DNA of 17,077 nt from a candidate division TA06 bacterium SM23_40 (lineage in GTDB: Bacteria; LJUI01; SM1-40), in assembly GCA_001303705.1 (NCBI GenBank), contig LJUI01000054.1:1-17077 (forward strand), written 5' to 3'. Under the pieces are notes generated by a model, which saw only the letters and a program-made list of their open reading frames with translations, did no database searches and had not been told where the DNA came from. Below, piece after piece: positions 7,119 through 16,000 of this stretch (position 1 is its first letter; the number at the start of each line of letters is the position of its first letter). Both the position numbers and the translations under genes were made by a program.

Positions 7119-9641
7119 TCACGTCTTGGCGACCTCGACCGGCTCCTTCTTCGCTTTCTTGGGCTTCTTCTTCGGCTTCTTCGCCTTCTCCGTCAGAATC
7201 CGTTTCGTCTCCTCTACTTCTTCCGGGGTGACGGCCTTACGTAGCTCCTCTATCTCGCGCATTACCTTGGCGAACTTCTGCCCTTCAGCCGCACTGATCC
7301 ACTCCAGCTGAAGCCGCTCTGGCCGGATCCCCTCTCTCTCGAGCTTATCCCAGAGCTTCTCCACCCGCCGCTGCGTCCAGCGGTTCGCATCGATGTAGTG
7401 GCAGTCGGCGAAGTGGCACCCGGAGACGAGGACCAGTGGCGCACCCTTACGAAATGCGTGGAGTACAAACTCCTGGTCCACGCGGCCACTGCACATGGTC
7501 CGAATCAGGCGCGCGTTCGGCGGGTACTGGAGGCGCGAGATCCCGGCGAAGTCCCCGCCGGCGTAAGAACACCAGTTGCAGGCGAAGACGACGATCTTCT
7601 CCATGGGATCTTCCTCGAGGATCGCATCGATCTGGGCGATGATCTGAGCGTCCTCGAAGTGACGCATCGTAATCGCCCCGAACGGGCACTCGGCCGCACA
7701 CGTGCCGCATCCGGCACACGATGCCTCGATGACGACAGCAGGAGTGCGTTTCTCTTTGTCGGCGATGATCGCATGATAGGGACAGACGTTGGCACAGATG
7801 GCGCAGCCTGTACAGATCTCGGGATCGATGACCGATGTGATTGCCTCGACGCTTATGCGCCCCTGACTCATGAGGATGTTGGCCCGGGCCGCCGCCGCTG
7901 AGGCCTGGGTGACGCTGTCCTTGATATCCTTGGGAGCCTCGCTGCACCCCGCAAAGAAGACGCCACGCGTAGGCGCATCAACAGGCAGAAGCTTGGGGTG
8001 GGCCTCCATGAAGAATCCATCGGATGTCGCCGAGAGCGTGAACAGTCCTTTGAGACTCTCCATGTCCCGTCTCGGCTCGACCCCCACGGAGAGGATCACC
8101 ATATCCGCGCGATGCTGCTCGAGCTGGCCGCTCGTCGTATCTTCCACACTCAGGATCAGGTCCTTTGTTGCCGGATCCTCCTCCACTTCGCCAGGCAGGC
8201 CCCTGATATACTGCACCCCGAGTGCCTTGCTCCTCTGATACAGATCTTCGAATCCCTTGCCGAACGCTCTGATATCCATGTAGAACACCTTGATATCCGT
8301 CTCAGGCCAGTGATCCTTGATCAGCAGACTGTCCTTTACTGTGTTCATACAGCAGACGTTGCTGCAGTACGGCTTGCCCCGCTGCTGCGATCGGGACCCG
8401 ACACACTGGATGAACGCGACCCTCTCCGGCTGGCGCCGATCGGTCGGGCGCACAAGATGCCCCTCGGTGGGTCCGCCCGAGTTGATGAGCCGCTCGAACT
8501 CGAGACTGGTGATCACGTTCTCGTATCTCGTATATCCGTACTCATCCTGCTCGGTCGGATCGTACACATCCATCCCGGTGGCGACGATGACCGTCCCGAC
8601 GTTGAGGGTAACTTCCCGGTCGGTCATGTCATAGTCGATGCACTCTTTTTCGCACTTTTCGAGACACTTCCCACAAGCTATCGGATTGTGCCCCAGGCAG
8701 GCCTCCATATCGATGACGAACGCCGAAGGAACGGCCTGGGGAAATGGCTGGTAGATCGCCTTCCTCGTGGAGAGACCGATGTTAAATTTATCGGGGACGA
8801 CGACCGGACAGACTTCCAGGCAGTCTCCGCACGCGGTGCATTCTTTCTCATCGACGTAGCGGGCACGCCGACGCACCGTCACGTTGAAGTTCCCGACGAA
8901 CCCCGTTGTTGCTGCGACTTCGCTGTAGGTCAGAAGCTCGATCCGTGGATGTCGACCGACATCCGTCATCTTCGGACCGAGTATTCATATGGAACAGTCC
9001 ATCGTGGGATATGTCTTGTCGATCTGAGCCATGATCCCCCCGATGGATGGCTCCTTCTCCACGAGATAGACCTGATATCCGGCGTTCGCCAGGTCGAGCG
9101 ATGCCTGTATGCCCGCGATCCCACCCCCGATGACAAGGGCCTTCCGCTCTACCGGCACCTCGAGTTCTTTCTGCTCTCTGAGGAGTGCCGCCCGCCACAC
9201 CGCCATCTTGACGAGGTCCATCGCCTTGCGTGTCGCCGCCTCCGGTTCATTGATGTGTACCCAGCTACAGTGTTCGCGGAGGTTGGCCATCTCCAGAAGG
9301 TACGGGTTGAGGCCCGCCTGCTGAATCGCAGCACGAAACGTCGGCTCGTGCATGCGAGGAGAACACGATGCGACGACGACCCGGTTCAGGTTATGCTCAC
9401 GGATGTGCTGCTTGATGACCTCCTGCCCTGGCTCAGAACACGTATACTTGTCGTTGCTTGCGATGACAACATGGGGCAACCCCTGAGCGAACTCGGTGAC
9501 AACACCGCAGTCCACCGTGCCAGCGATGTTCCTGCCGCAATCGCAAACATAGACGCCGATACGCAGCTCCTCACCGTGATTCCCATCGTCCAACGAAATC
9601 ACCTCCTCAGGCCTTCGAGCTCCCACGCTCACCTCGTACAT
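7119..9641 (-). CDS. hdrA: Selenocysteine-containing HdrA-MvhD fusion (in-frame TGA at 8987-8985)
   Basis: Reading through one TGA gives 840 residues. In order: the HdrA N-terminal Cys domain ([12 protein letters not shown], about 30-150), FAD motif [13 protein letters not shown] (172-184), TMDCSI ending at 218, TGA as codon 219, then [15 protein letters not shown]. Next come an inserted two-cluster ferredoxin (about 268-335), CVGSR...YCSNVCC (413-431), a C-terminal ferredoxin (610-655), an MvhD domain ([19 protein letters not shown]; about 680-800), and a Lys-rich tail ([13 protein letters not shown]). This joins the bifurcating flavin subunit and its electron entry adaptor in one chain. It follows hdrB and hdrC, so these three genes probably form one HdrABC complex. 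ATG 9641 has a weak ribosome site; TTG 9593 has a perfect GGAGGTGA five bases upstream and may be the true start. Confidence 0.92.
8947..8987 (-). promoter_or_regulatory. Candidate SECIS element of hdrA-mvhD, with its UGA codon
   Basis: The in-frame TGA (8987-8985) is followed after 20 bases by the hairpin GGATGTCGGTCGACATCC (8964-8947), identical in sequence and spacing to the one in the short hdrA at 3620-3637. It has a 7-bp perfect stem and a GGUC loop, at the distance expected of bacterial SECIS elements. Most of the 38 bases after the two TGA codons agree between the genes. The protein motif DVGRHP is encoded here, so selection on protein and RNA cannot be separated from two paralogues alone. 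Confidence 0.6.
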
Positions 9642-9695
9642 CCAATAGGAGATCTCTCATCGTTCTCACCACGACACTATTCATCGCCCGGCGCC

Positions 9696-10574
9696 TCAGC
9701 AGACGCGAGCGAGAATGCTGTCAACCTTGACACGATGCAGGTCCAGACCCAGCTCTTCAATGCTGAATCCCTGAGCTATGCCCAACAACTGGCAGTAGTA
9801 GATGACCGGTATCTCGTACTTCTCATCGAACTTCCGTGCCACCATGATCTGGCCGAGATCGAATGAACTGAAACATGTGGGGCAGATGAGCCCCATGCAA
9901 TCTGCTCCGGCCTGTGAAATCGAGGCGAATATATCCCGCGTCATCTGGATCGGTATCTCATCGCTCAGGCACCCTTTCCCGCAACAGAGGAGACGCTCCC
10001 GGTGGTTGATCGGAGTCGCCCCTGTCGCCTCCACGAGTCGCTCCAGTATCTCCGGGTAATCGGCGTCGTCGACGTGCATGATCTGAGAGGGCTTCAACAG
10101 ATGACAGCCGTAATGTATTGCCACTTTGATGTCATTGAGCGGCCTGGTCACGCTCTCGCGAATGCGGTCTACGCCGACGTCATCACGCAATACCTCTACG
10201 AGATGCCTCACCCTCGTGGTCCCCTCATACCGCATTCCGATCCTCGCCAGCCGCCGATTTATCCTCTCCTTGAGTTCCTCGTCCTCGGCCAGGAGGAAAG
10301 ACGCCTCCCGCAGCGTGGAGGTGCACCCACTGCACGCGGTCATCACATCGACATCCTCCTCCTCCGCGACTGCGAGATTCCGCGCCGCCACTGCCAGCCA
10401 CTGCTCCTTGTTCCTCGCCTTGAAGTAGATCGGATCAGGGCAGCAGGTGAAGCGGTCAATATCGACCAGCGGGACTTCGAGCCTCCCCAGCGACCTCCGT
10501 ATCGATGCCTCCATCTGGGGGTACTTCGCGGGAATCATACATCCCCAGAAGGGCGCGATCTTCCGTTCATTCAT
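9696..10574 (-). CDS. hdrB: Heterodisulfide reductase subunit HdrB-like
   Basis: This 292-residue protein has two cysteine-rich CCG domains, as in HdrB, which binds two noncubane [4Fe-4S] clusters and reduces disulfide substrates in methanogens. The first set is Cys12, Cys44-Cys45 and CSGC at 81-84; the second is Cys157 (YGCH), CCGKGC at 197-202 and CPTC at 231-234. All five ligands of each set are present, so it looks catalytically competent. In a bacterium the substrate is probably not CoM-S-S-CoB and remains unknown. ATG overlaps the hdrC stop as ATGA, with GGAG upstream, so hdrC and hdrB are likely translationally coupled. Confidence 0.95.
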   Translation of the reverse strand: MNERKIAPFWGCMIPAKYPQMEASIRRSLGRLEVPLVDIDRFTCCPDPIYFKARNKEQWLAVAARNLAVAEEEDVDVMTACSGCTSTLREASFLLAEDEELKERINRRLARIGMRYEGTTRVRHLVEVLRDDVGVDRIRESVTRPLNDIKVAIHYGCHLLKPSQIMHVDDADYPEILERLVEATGATPINHRERLLCCGKGCLSDEIPIQMTRDIFASISQAGADCMGLICPTCFSSFDLGQIMVARKFDEKYEIPVIYYCQLLGIAQGFSIEELGLDLHRVKVDSILARVC

Positions 10575-11248
10575 CTGTTGCTCCGCTTTGTCGTGCGTGG
10601 CTTCTTTCTTCCGACCTTCTTCGCGGACGCCTTCCCGCCGGATGCCTTCTTCGAAGGCTTCTTCTCCACCCCTGCCCTCTTTTCCGGCCTCACCTTCCCT
10701 GGACCCTCCTGAGAGCCCGCCTTCGAACCCAAGGGCTCCAGAACCTCGCCCGCCCCACCACCAGACGGCACTTCTCCTTCTTCGGGGTCCGCGAGAATCG
10801 CCGTTAATTCCTCGACCGGCACTCTAGGTATGGGATCGAGGCCCAGTTTCTCACGGCGCCTGTTCACCGACTCCGAGAGGACCGCGCTGTGTCCTCTAGA
10901 GCTTATCATCTCGGCGAACTTATTCACCTCATCGGGCAGCACCCCTCTCTCGGCGGCCATGTTCTTCAGGGCGATAATCACCTCAATCGGCCGCACGTCC
11001 TGGGGGCACCGCTCGTAGCATGTATAGCAATTGGTGCACAGCCAGATTACCGAATCAGCGCCGATCAGCTCCTCCTCCTGACCGAGCAGTGTCTTGAGCA
11101 GAATCGTGCGCGGGTTGAAGTCCTCTGAATATCGCGCCGCCGGGCAACCCGCGACGCAGGCGCCGCACTGAAGACAGTAATTGTGGTGGTCACCGCCGAT
11201 CGTACCATCCAGCTGTTCCCGGAACGTAAACGCTATCTTACTGCCCAT
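10571..11248 (-). CDS. hdrC: Heterodisulfide reductase subunit HdrC-like, with Lys-rich tail
   Basis: The 225-residue protein has two [4Fe-4S] motifs typical of HdrC, CLQCGACVAGC at 25-35 and CTNCYTCYERC at 71-81, and would carry electrons from HdrA to HdrB. The conserved HdrC core ends near residue 150. Residues about 170-225 form a low-complexity, strongly basic Gly/Lys/Arg/Ser extension not normally seen in HdrC. A similar Lys-rich tail ends the HdrA-MvhD protein two genes downstream. The start is ATG 11248 with GGAG upstream, 84 bp after the HdrC-HdrB fusion. Confidence 0.93.
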   Translation of the reverse strand: MGSKIAFTFREQLDGTIGGDHHNYCLQCGACVAGCPAARYSEDFNPRTILLKTLLGQEEELIGADSVIWLCTNCYTCYERCPQDVRPIEVIIALKNMAAERGVLPDEVNKFAEMISSRGHSAVLSESVNRRREKLGLDPIPRVPVEELTAILADPEEGEVPSGGGAGEVLEPLGSKAGSQEGPGKVRPEKRAGVEKKPSKKASGGKASAKKVGRKKPRTTKRSNR

Positions 11249-11303
11249 ATCTCAGTCTCCATCTGGCCCGCCCCAGGCCTCCGTATTCGGGCGCCGATCA
11301 TAT

Positions 11304-11326
11304 GTCGCAGCCCCCGGGCCGGCGAC
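11304..11326 (-). other. GC-rich hairpin between the HdrC-HdrB fusion and hdrC
   Basis: GTCGC and GCGAC pair across 13 bases, whose interior can pair further (GGCC with GGCT, including one G-T), giving a strong stem-loop just after the stop of the fusion gene at 11333. It has no T-run. It could set relative expression of the genes on either side by mRNA processing, or partially terminate; function is not shown. Confidence 0.35.
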
Positions 11327-11332
11327 GCCCTA

Positions 11333-12475
11333 TCAACCGACGACGCCCCCGATGAGAGCCATAAGATCAGTTATTTCGAGCCGGCCCTCTATCTCCTTGC
11401 CGCGTTCGGACTGTGCACACCGAAAGTGGATCTGACACTTGGGGCATGCCGTGACGAGGACCTCTGCTCCGGTAGCCGCCGCCTCCTTCAGGCGCATATC
11501 CTGTAAACGCTTGCTGAACGCCGTGCAGTTGGTCCATGACCCGACTCCACAGCAGATTGCATTCTTTCGATTCTTCGCCATCTCCAGTAGTTCGAGGCCA
11601 CCGATTGCACCGAGGGCCTGTCTCGGCTCATCGTATACACCCAGATGTCTGCCGAGCCGACACGGGTCCTGGTACGTCACGCCCTTCTGCAATGCGCCGA
11701 GCTCCAACTGACCCTCACCAAGCCATCCCGCCATGAGCTCACTGATGTGGACAAACTCGAATCCGGGGTCACCGAATAGTCGCGGGATCTCCACCCTGAA
11801 CACCTCGTAGCACTCCGGGCAGGAGAAGATGACCCGCTTTGCCCCGGCAGTCTCGAGCAGCGCGAGGTTGTGCCGTGTCAGCCGCTTGAAGTTCTCTACG
11901 TCGCCGCTCCACAACAGATCGTGTCCGCAGCACCGCTCGTCGGGCAGGACGGCTGGCGTGATGCCCATCGCATTCAGCACCTTGACGACGCCTCTGGCAC
12001 CGCTCAACGTATCGACCCCGAGTTCGGAGAAGAAAGCGTCGAAGTACGGCAGGCAGCCGACGAAGTACACATCCTCTCCTGCCGCTGACGTGCTGAGTGA
12101 GCCATCCAGCCATTCCAGTCTATTCTGTTGCAGTTCGGGAGCTGTCTGTATCCGCATCAGAGACTGTATCGCCCCACCGTGGGAGCAGGCACCCTCCTCG
12201 CCGACACCGTGAGCGCCCTCGCGCACAACCTTGACGAGCTCGATGTAGTCGATCGCCGCCGGGCAGCGGAGATCGCACTGCCGGCAGGTCAGGCACGACC
12301 AGAGCGACTGATCGTGATAGAGGTTATCGTATGAGTTGCGCGCGGCTCGTACAACGATCGATCGAGGCGAATACCTACCGTCGTACCGAGAGACCGGACA
12401 GATGCCGGTGCATTTGCCACACTCCAGGCAGGCATACGCCCTGGTCTTCCTCACTGCCTCGGCTATTGCTTCCAT
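11333..12475 (-). CDS. hdrD: HdrC-HdrB fusion (HdrD-like iron-sulfur protein)
   Basis: The 380-residue protein joins an HdrC-like part and an HdrB-like part, as in HdrD. Two [4Fe-4S] motifs are at 16-26 (CLECGKCTGIC) and 61-71 (CLTCRQCDLRC). Two CCG domains follow: Cys141, CCG 182-184 and CPEC 219-222; then PC 271-272, CCG 308-310 and CPKC 344-347. Such proteins form disulfide-reductase or related electron-output subunits (HdrD, GlpC, LldE-type families). It is encoded directly after mvhD (13-bp overlap), with AAGGA upstream of ATG 12475. That suggests it is the output partner of the HdrA-GltD-HdrA fusion. The gene at 1-291 looks like its paralogue. Confidence 0.92.
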   Translation of the reverse strand: MEAIAEAVRKTRAYACLECGKCTGICPVSRYDGRYSPRSIVVRAARNSYDNLYHDQSLWSCLTCRQCDLRCPAAIDYIELVKVVREGAHGVGEEGACSHGGAIQSLMRIQTAPELQQNRLEWLDGSLSTSAAGEDVYFVGCLPYFDAFFSELGVDTLSGARGVVKVLNAMGITPAVLPDERCCGHDLLWSGDVENFKRLTRHNLALLETAGAKRVIFSCPECYEVFRVEIPRLFGDPGFEFVHISELMAGWLGEGQLELGALQKGVTYQDPCRLGRHLGVYDEPRQALGAIGGLELLEMAKNRKNAICCGVGSWTNCTAFSKRLQDMRLKEAAATGAEVLVTACPKCQIHFRCAQSERGKEIEGRLEITDLMALIGGVVG

Positions 12476-12933
12476 GACGCTTCCTTCTCCTCATCGCTTG
12501 CCGACCGGATGCCGGCCAGCGGGCTCCTCCCCACCTTCTTCACATCGGCGACGAAGTCCCTTATGACCTGGGCCCACTTCGGCGCCTCGGCGGCCGATAT
12601 GCGCTCCAGACGCAGTCGTTCCTTCTCCAGGCCGAGGAGGTGCACAAGCTGCTCAACCTTCTCATACTGATCGCCAGCCCGCCTGGCACCGAACAGGTAG
12701 TGGCAGTCCTCAATATGGCATCCCGACACGAGCACCCCATCAGCCCCCAACTCAAATGCCTTCAGGACAAATGACGGGTTGATCCGTCCGGCACACATGA
12801 CGCGAATGACACGCACATTGGATGGATACTGCATCCGTCCAACGCCTGCACTGTCCGCCGCGGGATAGCTGCACCAGTTGCAGGCAAATGCTACGATCTT
12901 CGGCTCGAATTCTTCCGATACTTCAGCTCCCAC
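12463..12933 (-). CDS. mvhD: MvhD-type [2Fe-2S] electron-transfer subunit
   Basis: This protein has the MvhD cysteine set: CNWC, MCAGRI (the usual Ser is Ala), and GCHIEDCHY. I choose GTG 12933 as start because GGGGAGG lies seven bases upstream and the product is then 156 residues, exactly the length of the paralogue at 288-758. The frame stays open back to GTG 13008, which would add 25 residues of non-conserved sequence without a good ribosome site. It lies between the HdrA fusion gene and the HdrC-HdrB fusion and would feed electrons into that complex. Confidence 0.9.
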   Translation of the reverse strand: MGAEVSEEFEPKIVAFACNWCSYPAADSAGVGRMQYPSNVRVIRVMCAGRINPSFVLKAFELGADGVLVSGCHIEDCHYLFGARRAGDQYEKVEQLVHLLGLEKERLRLERISAAEAPKWAQVIRDFVADVKKVGRSPLAGIRSASDEEKEASWKQ

Positions 12934-13015
12934 CGATCGACCTCCCCGGGAGTAATCGCTGTCGTTCAATACATCGCTATACGTTGGCTCAGGCGAGTCT
13001 GCTTTCACTCGGTCT

Positions 13016-16000
13016 CTATCCTACGAGCATGGCCTCGACCATGGTCTCGATCTGCTCATCGGTGAAGTGACGGATCTGGGCTGCACCGCTGGGGCAGACT
13101 GAAGCGCAGGTCCCGCACCCTTTGCAGAGCGCCTCGTTCACCTTAGCGACGAGCCTGCCATCCTCCAGCTCCACAACTTCAATCGCATGGAACTCACACA
13201 CTTCAGCGCAGGTGCCGCACCCTCGACACCTCATCTCATCGATGATCGACGTGATCGGCTCGAGGGTGATCGTATCCCGGGCCAGAAGCGAACCGACACG
13301 CGACGCGGCTGCCGAGGCTTGCGCAATGGAATCTGCAATGTCCTTAGGCGACTGCGCACATCCGCAGAGGAAGATGCCTTCTGTCTGAGTATCGACAGGA
13401 CCGAACTTCGGGTGAACTTCGAGAAAAAATCCGTCGACACTCCGCGGGATCTTGAGCATTGTATGGAGCATCGCCGTCTCCTCCTCGCGCGGCACCATCC
13501 CCAGTGACAGCACTACTGCGTCGACGTCGAGCTCCAAGTCGGTCTCGAGCGATCGTTCGTGAATGATGACTTTCGCCGCGCGCCCATCCCCCTCAACCCT
13601 TGGCGGTTCCTCAGGCCAGTAGCGGATGAACAGCACCCCGAGACGTCTCGCATCCCGGTACATCTCCTCAGCCCCACGCGAGTACACCCTGATATCGCGG
13701 TGGAGCACGACGACATTCACGCCACGACGACGCAGCTCGATGGCCTGCTTCAACATTGCGTGACAACAGTACCGGGAGCACTCGGGATTCCCTTTCTCAC
13801 CCCTCGAGCCCACACACTGGACATAGGCAACAGTGCGAACAGGCCCCCCCGCGATCTCAACCGGGCCCTCCCCCCCGAGCATCTTCTCGAGCTCCATATT
13901 GGTGATGACATTGGGATAACGACCGTACCCATACTCATCCTCGGGCTTGTACAGGTCAGCTCCTACCCCCAGGACAATCGCGCCGATAGATAGCTTCTCC
14001 TTCTCGTCATTCGAGCGCCTGAGCGTAACATCGAAGTTGCCGACGAACCCTACAATGTCTTCCACTTCAGTCCCGGTGCGAACCTCAACTCCCAGAGAAT
14101 TCAGCTCCCTGACCTTCTCCTCGATGAGCTCGCGGCCTGACCGGCCACTCGGATAGAGTGAGGTGAGTTCCACCACTCTACCACCCAGCTGGTCGGCCTT
14201 CTCGACAAGGTAAACCTTGAAGTCCCTGGCGGCCAGATCGATCGCCGTCTGGATGCCGGAGATCCCCCCGCCAACGACCAGGACATCGTGCCCGACCTCC
14301 AGATCCCTTGGCGCCAGCGGGTCGAGCAGCCGTGCTCTGGCGACAGACATCCGGATCAGATCAGCGGCCTTGCGAGTCGCCGCCTCCGGCTCGGCCTGAT
14401 GCACCCAGGAACATTGATCGCGGATGTTCGCCATCTCGAACAGAAATGGGTTGAGACCGACCTTGGCGCAGGTCTCGCGGAAGATCGGTTCGTGAGTCCG
14501 CGGGGTGCATGCGGCGACCACGACCCGGTTCAGACCATGCTCGCGAATCGCATCCTGAATCTTCCGCTGGGTCGTCTCGGCGCAGGCAAAGAGTACTTCC
14601 TCGATATGGGCGACACCGGGCAGACTCTCCATGCGCTCGACAAGGCCGGGCACATCGACGACCGCCGCGATGTTCAGGCCGCAGTCGCAGACGAATATTC
14701 CGACCCGCGGCTCCTCGGCCAGCTCGAGCGGTGGGATCTCCACCTTCTCCGGCACCACACGCTCGCCAAGCACATGGCGCGCCGCGAGAGCCGCCACACC
14801 CGACGCCTCGGCAATCGAATCGGTGATATCCTTTGGCCCGGTGGCACACCCTGCCAGATAGATACCCGGCCTCGTCGAGTCGAGCGGGTACCAGACATCG
14901 TCGCGGCACTTGAAGAACGCATCGGTGCCGAGCTCAATTCCCAACACCGTCCCGAGGTCTGCCGTCCTCTCCGGCGGCACCAGGGCGGAGGCGAGCACGG
15001 CCATATCGACCCGCATGGACTCAATCCTGGCGCGCTCGGTGTCCTCATAGTGGATGAAGAGATCGCCGGTCTCCGGGTCTTCCTCTATCTTTGATGGCTT
15101 TCCGCGTATATATCGTGTCTTCGCCTCCGGATCCTTCGACCGGAGATAGAAGGCCTCAAATCCCTTGCCGAACGCCCGTATGTCCATATAGAAGATGATC
15201 GCCTCGGTTCCCGGCGCATGCTGCTCTAGCAGGAGGGCGTCCTTTATAGCATTCATGCAGCAGATGCGACTGCAGTAGTGGATCCCACGCTTCTCAGACC
15301 GCGAACCGACGCACTGGATGAACGCCACCCGCTCCGGCTCCTTCTCATCGCCGGGCCGTACCAGATGGCCACGGGTGGGGCCACTCGCGCTCAGCAGGCG
15401 CTCGAGCTCCAGTGAAGTGACCACGTTCTTGAATCTCTTGTACCCGTATTCACTGATCATCTCGGGATCATAGTAGTCGAGTCCGGTAGCGACGACCACC
15501 GCGCCCACATGGAGGTCGACGAACTCGTCTTCCATCCCATGCCGGATTGCATCGGGCTCGCACGCCGCAACACAGGCCTTGCACTCAGAGCACCCGGCGC
15601 AGTTGAGACACCGCTTCGCCTCAGATACCGCCTCAGATACCGCCTGCTCCTCATCAAATCCGAGATCGACCTCGCGGAAATCACCGGCCCGCTCACCCAA
15701 CTCCAGCGTCGGCATCACCGCACGCGGCGCCTGTCCCACCCCCCTCGTATCGGGCTTCACATCCGTCTCAAACGGACCCTCACCCTCACGCCCCACCGCC
15801 ATATCCGCGCCACGCAGATACCGGTCAATCGATATCGCCGCCTTCCTCCCCTGCGCCATCGCCTCGATATACGTCCTCGGACCCGTAACCGCATCACCTC
15901 CCGCAAACACTCCGGAAACGCTCGTCGCAAGCGTAACGGGATCCGCAGCGATCGAACCCCACCGCGTAATCTCCAGATCAACACCCTCGCCAACACCCTC

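Noticed and set aside
8969-9010. hdrA disrupted by a nonsense mutation or frameshift (pseudogene)
   Set aside because: The frame does not shift, the flanking protein blocks are both conserved, the stop is TGA exactly at the family Cys/Sec position, and the same occurs in a second gene.
7998-9866. 622-residue plus-strand frame opposite hdrA-mvhD
   Set aside because: It is antisense to a gene with clear HdrA and MvhD motifs. Long open antisense frames are common in GC-rich coding DNA, and the translation shows no recognisable domain.
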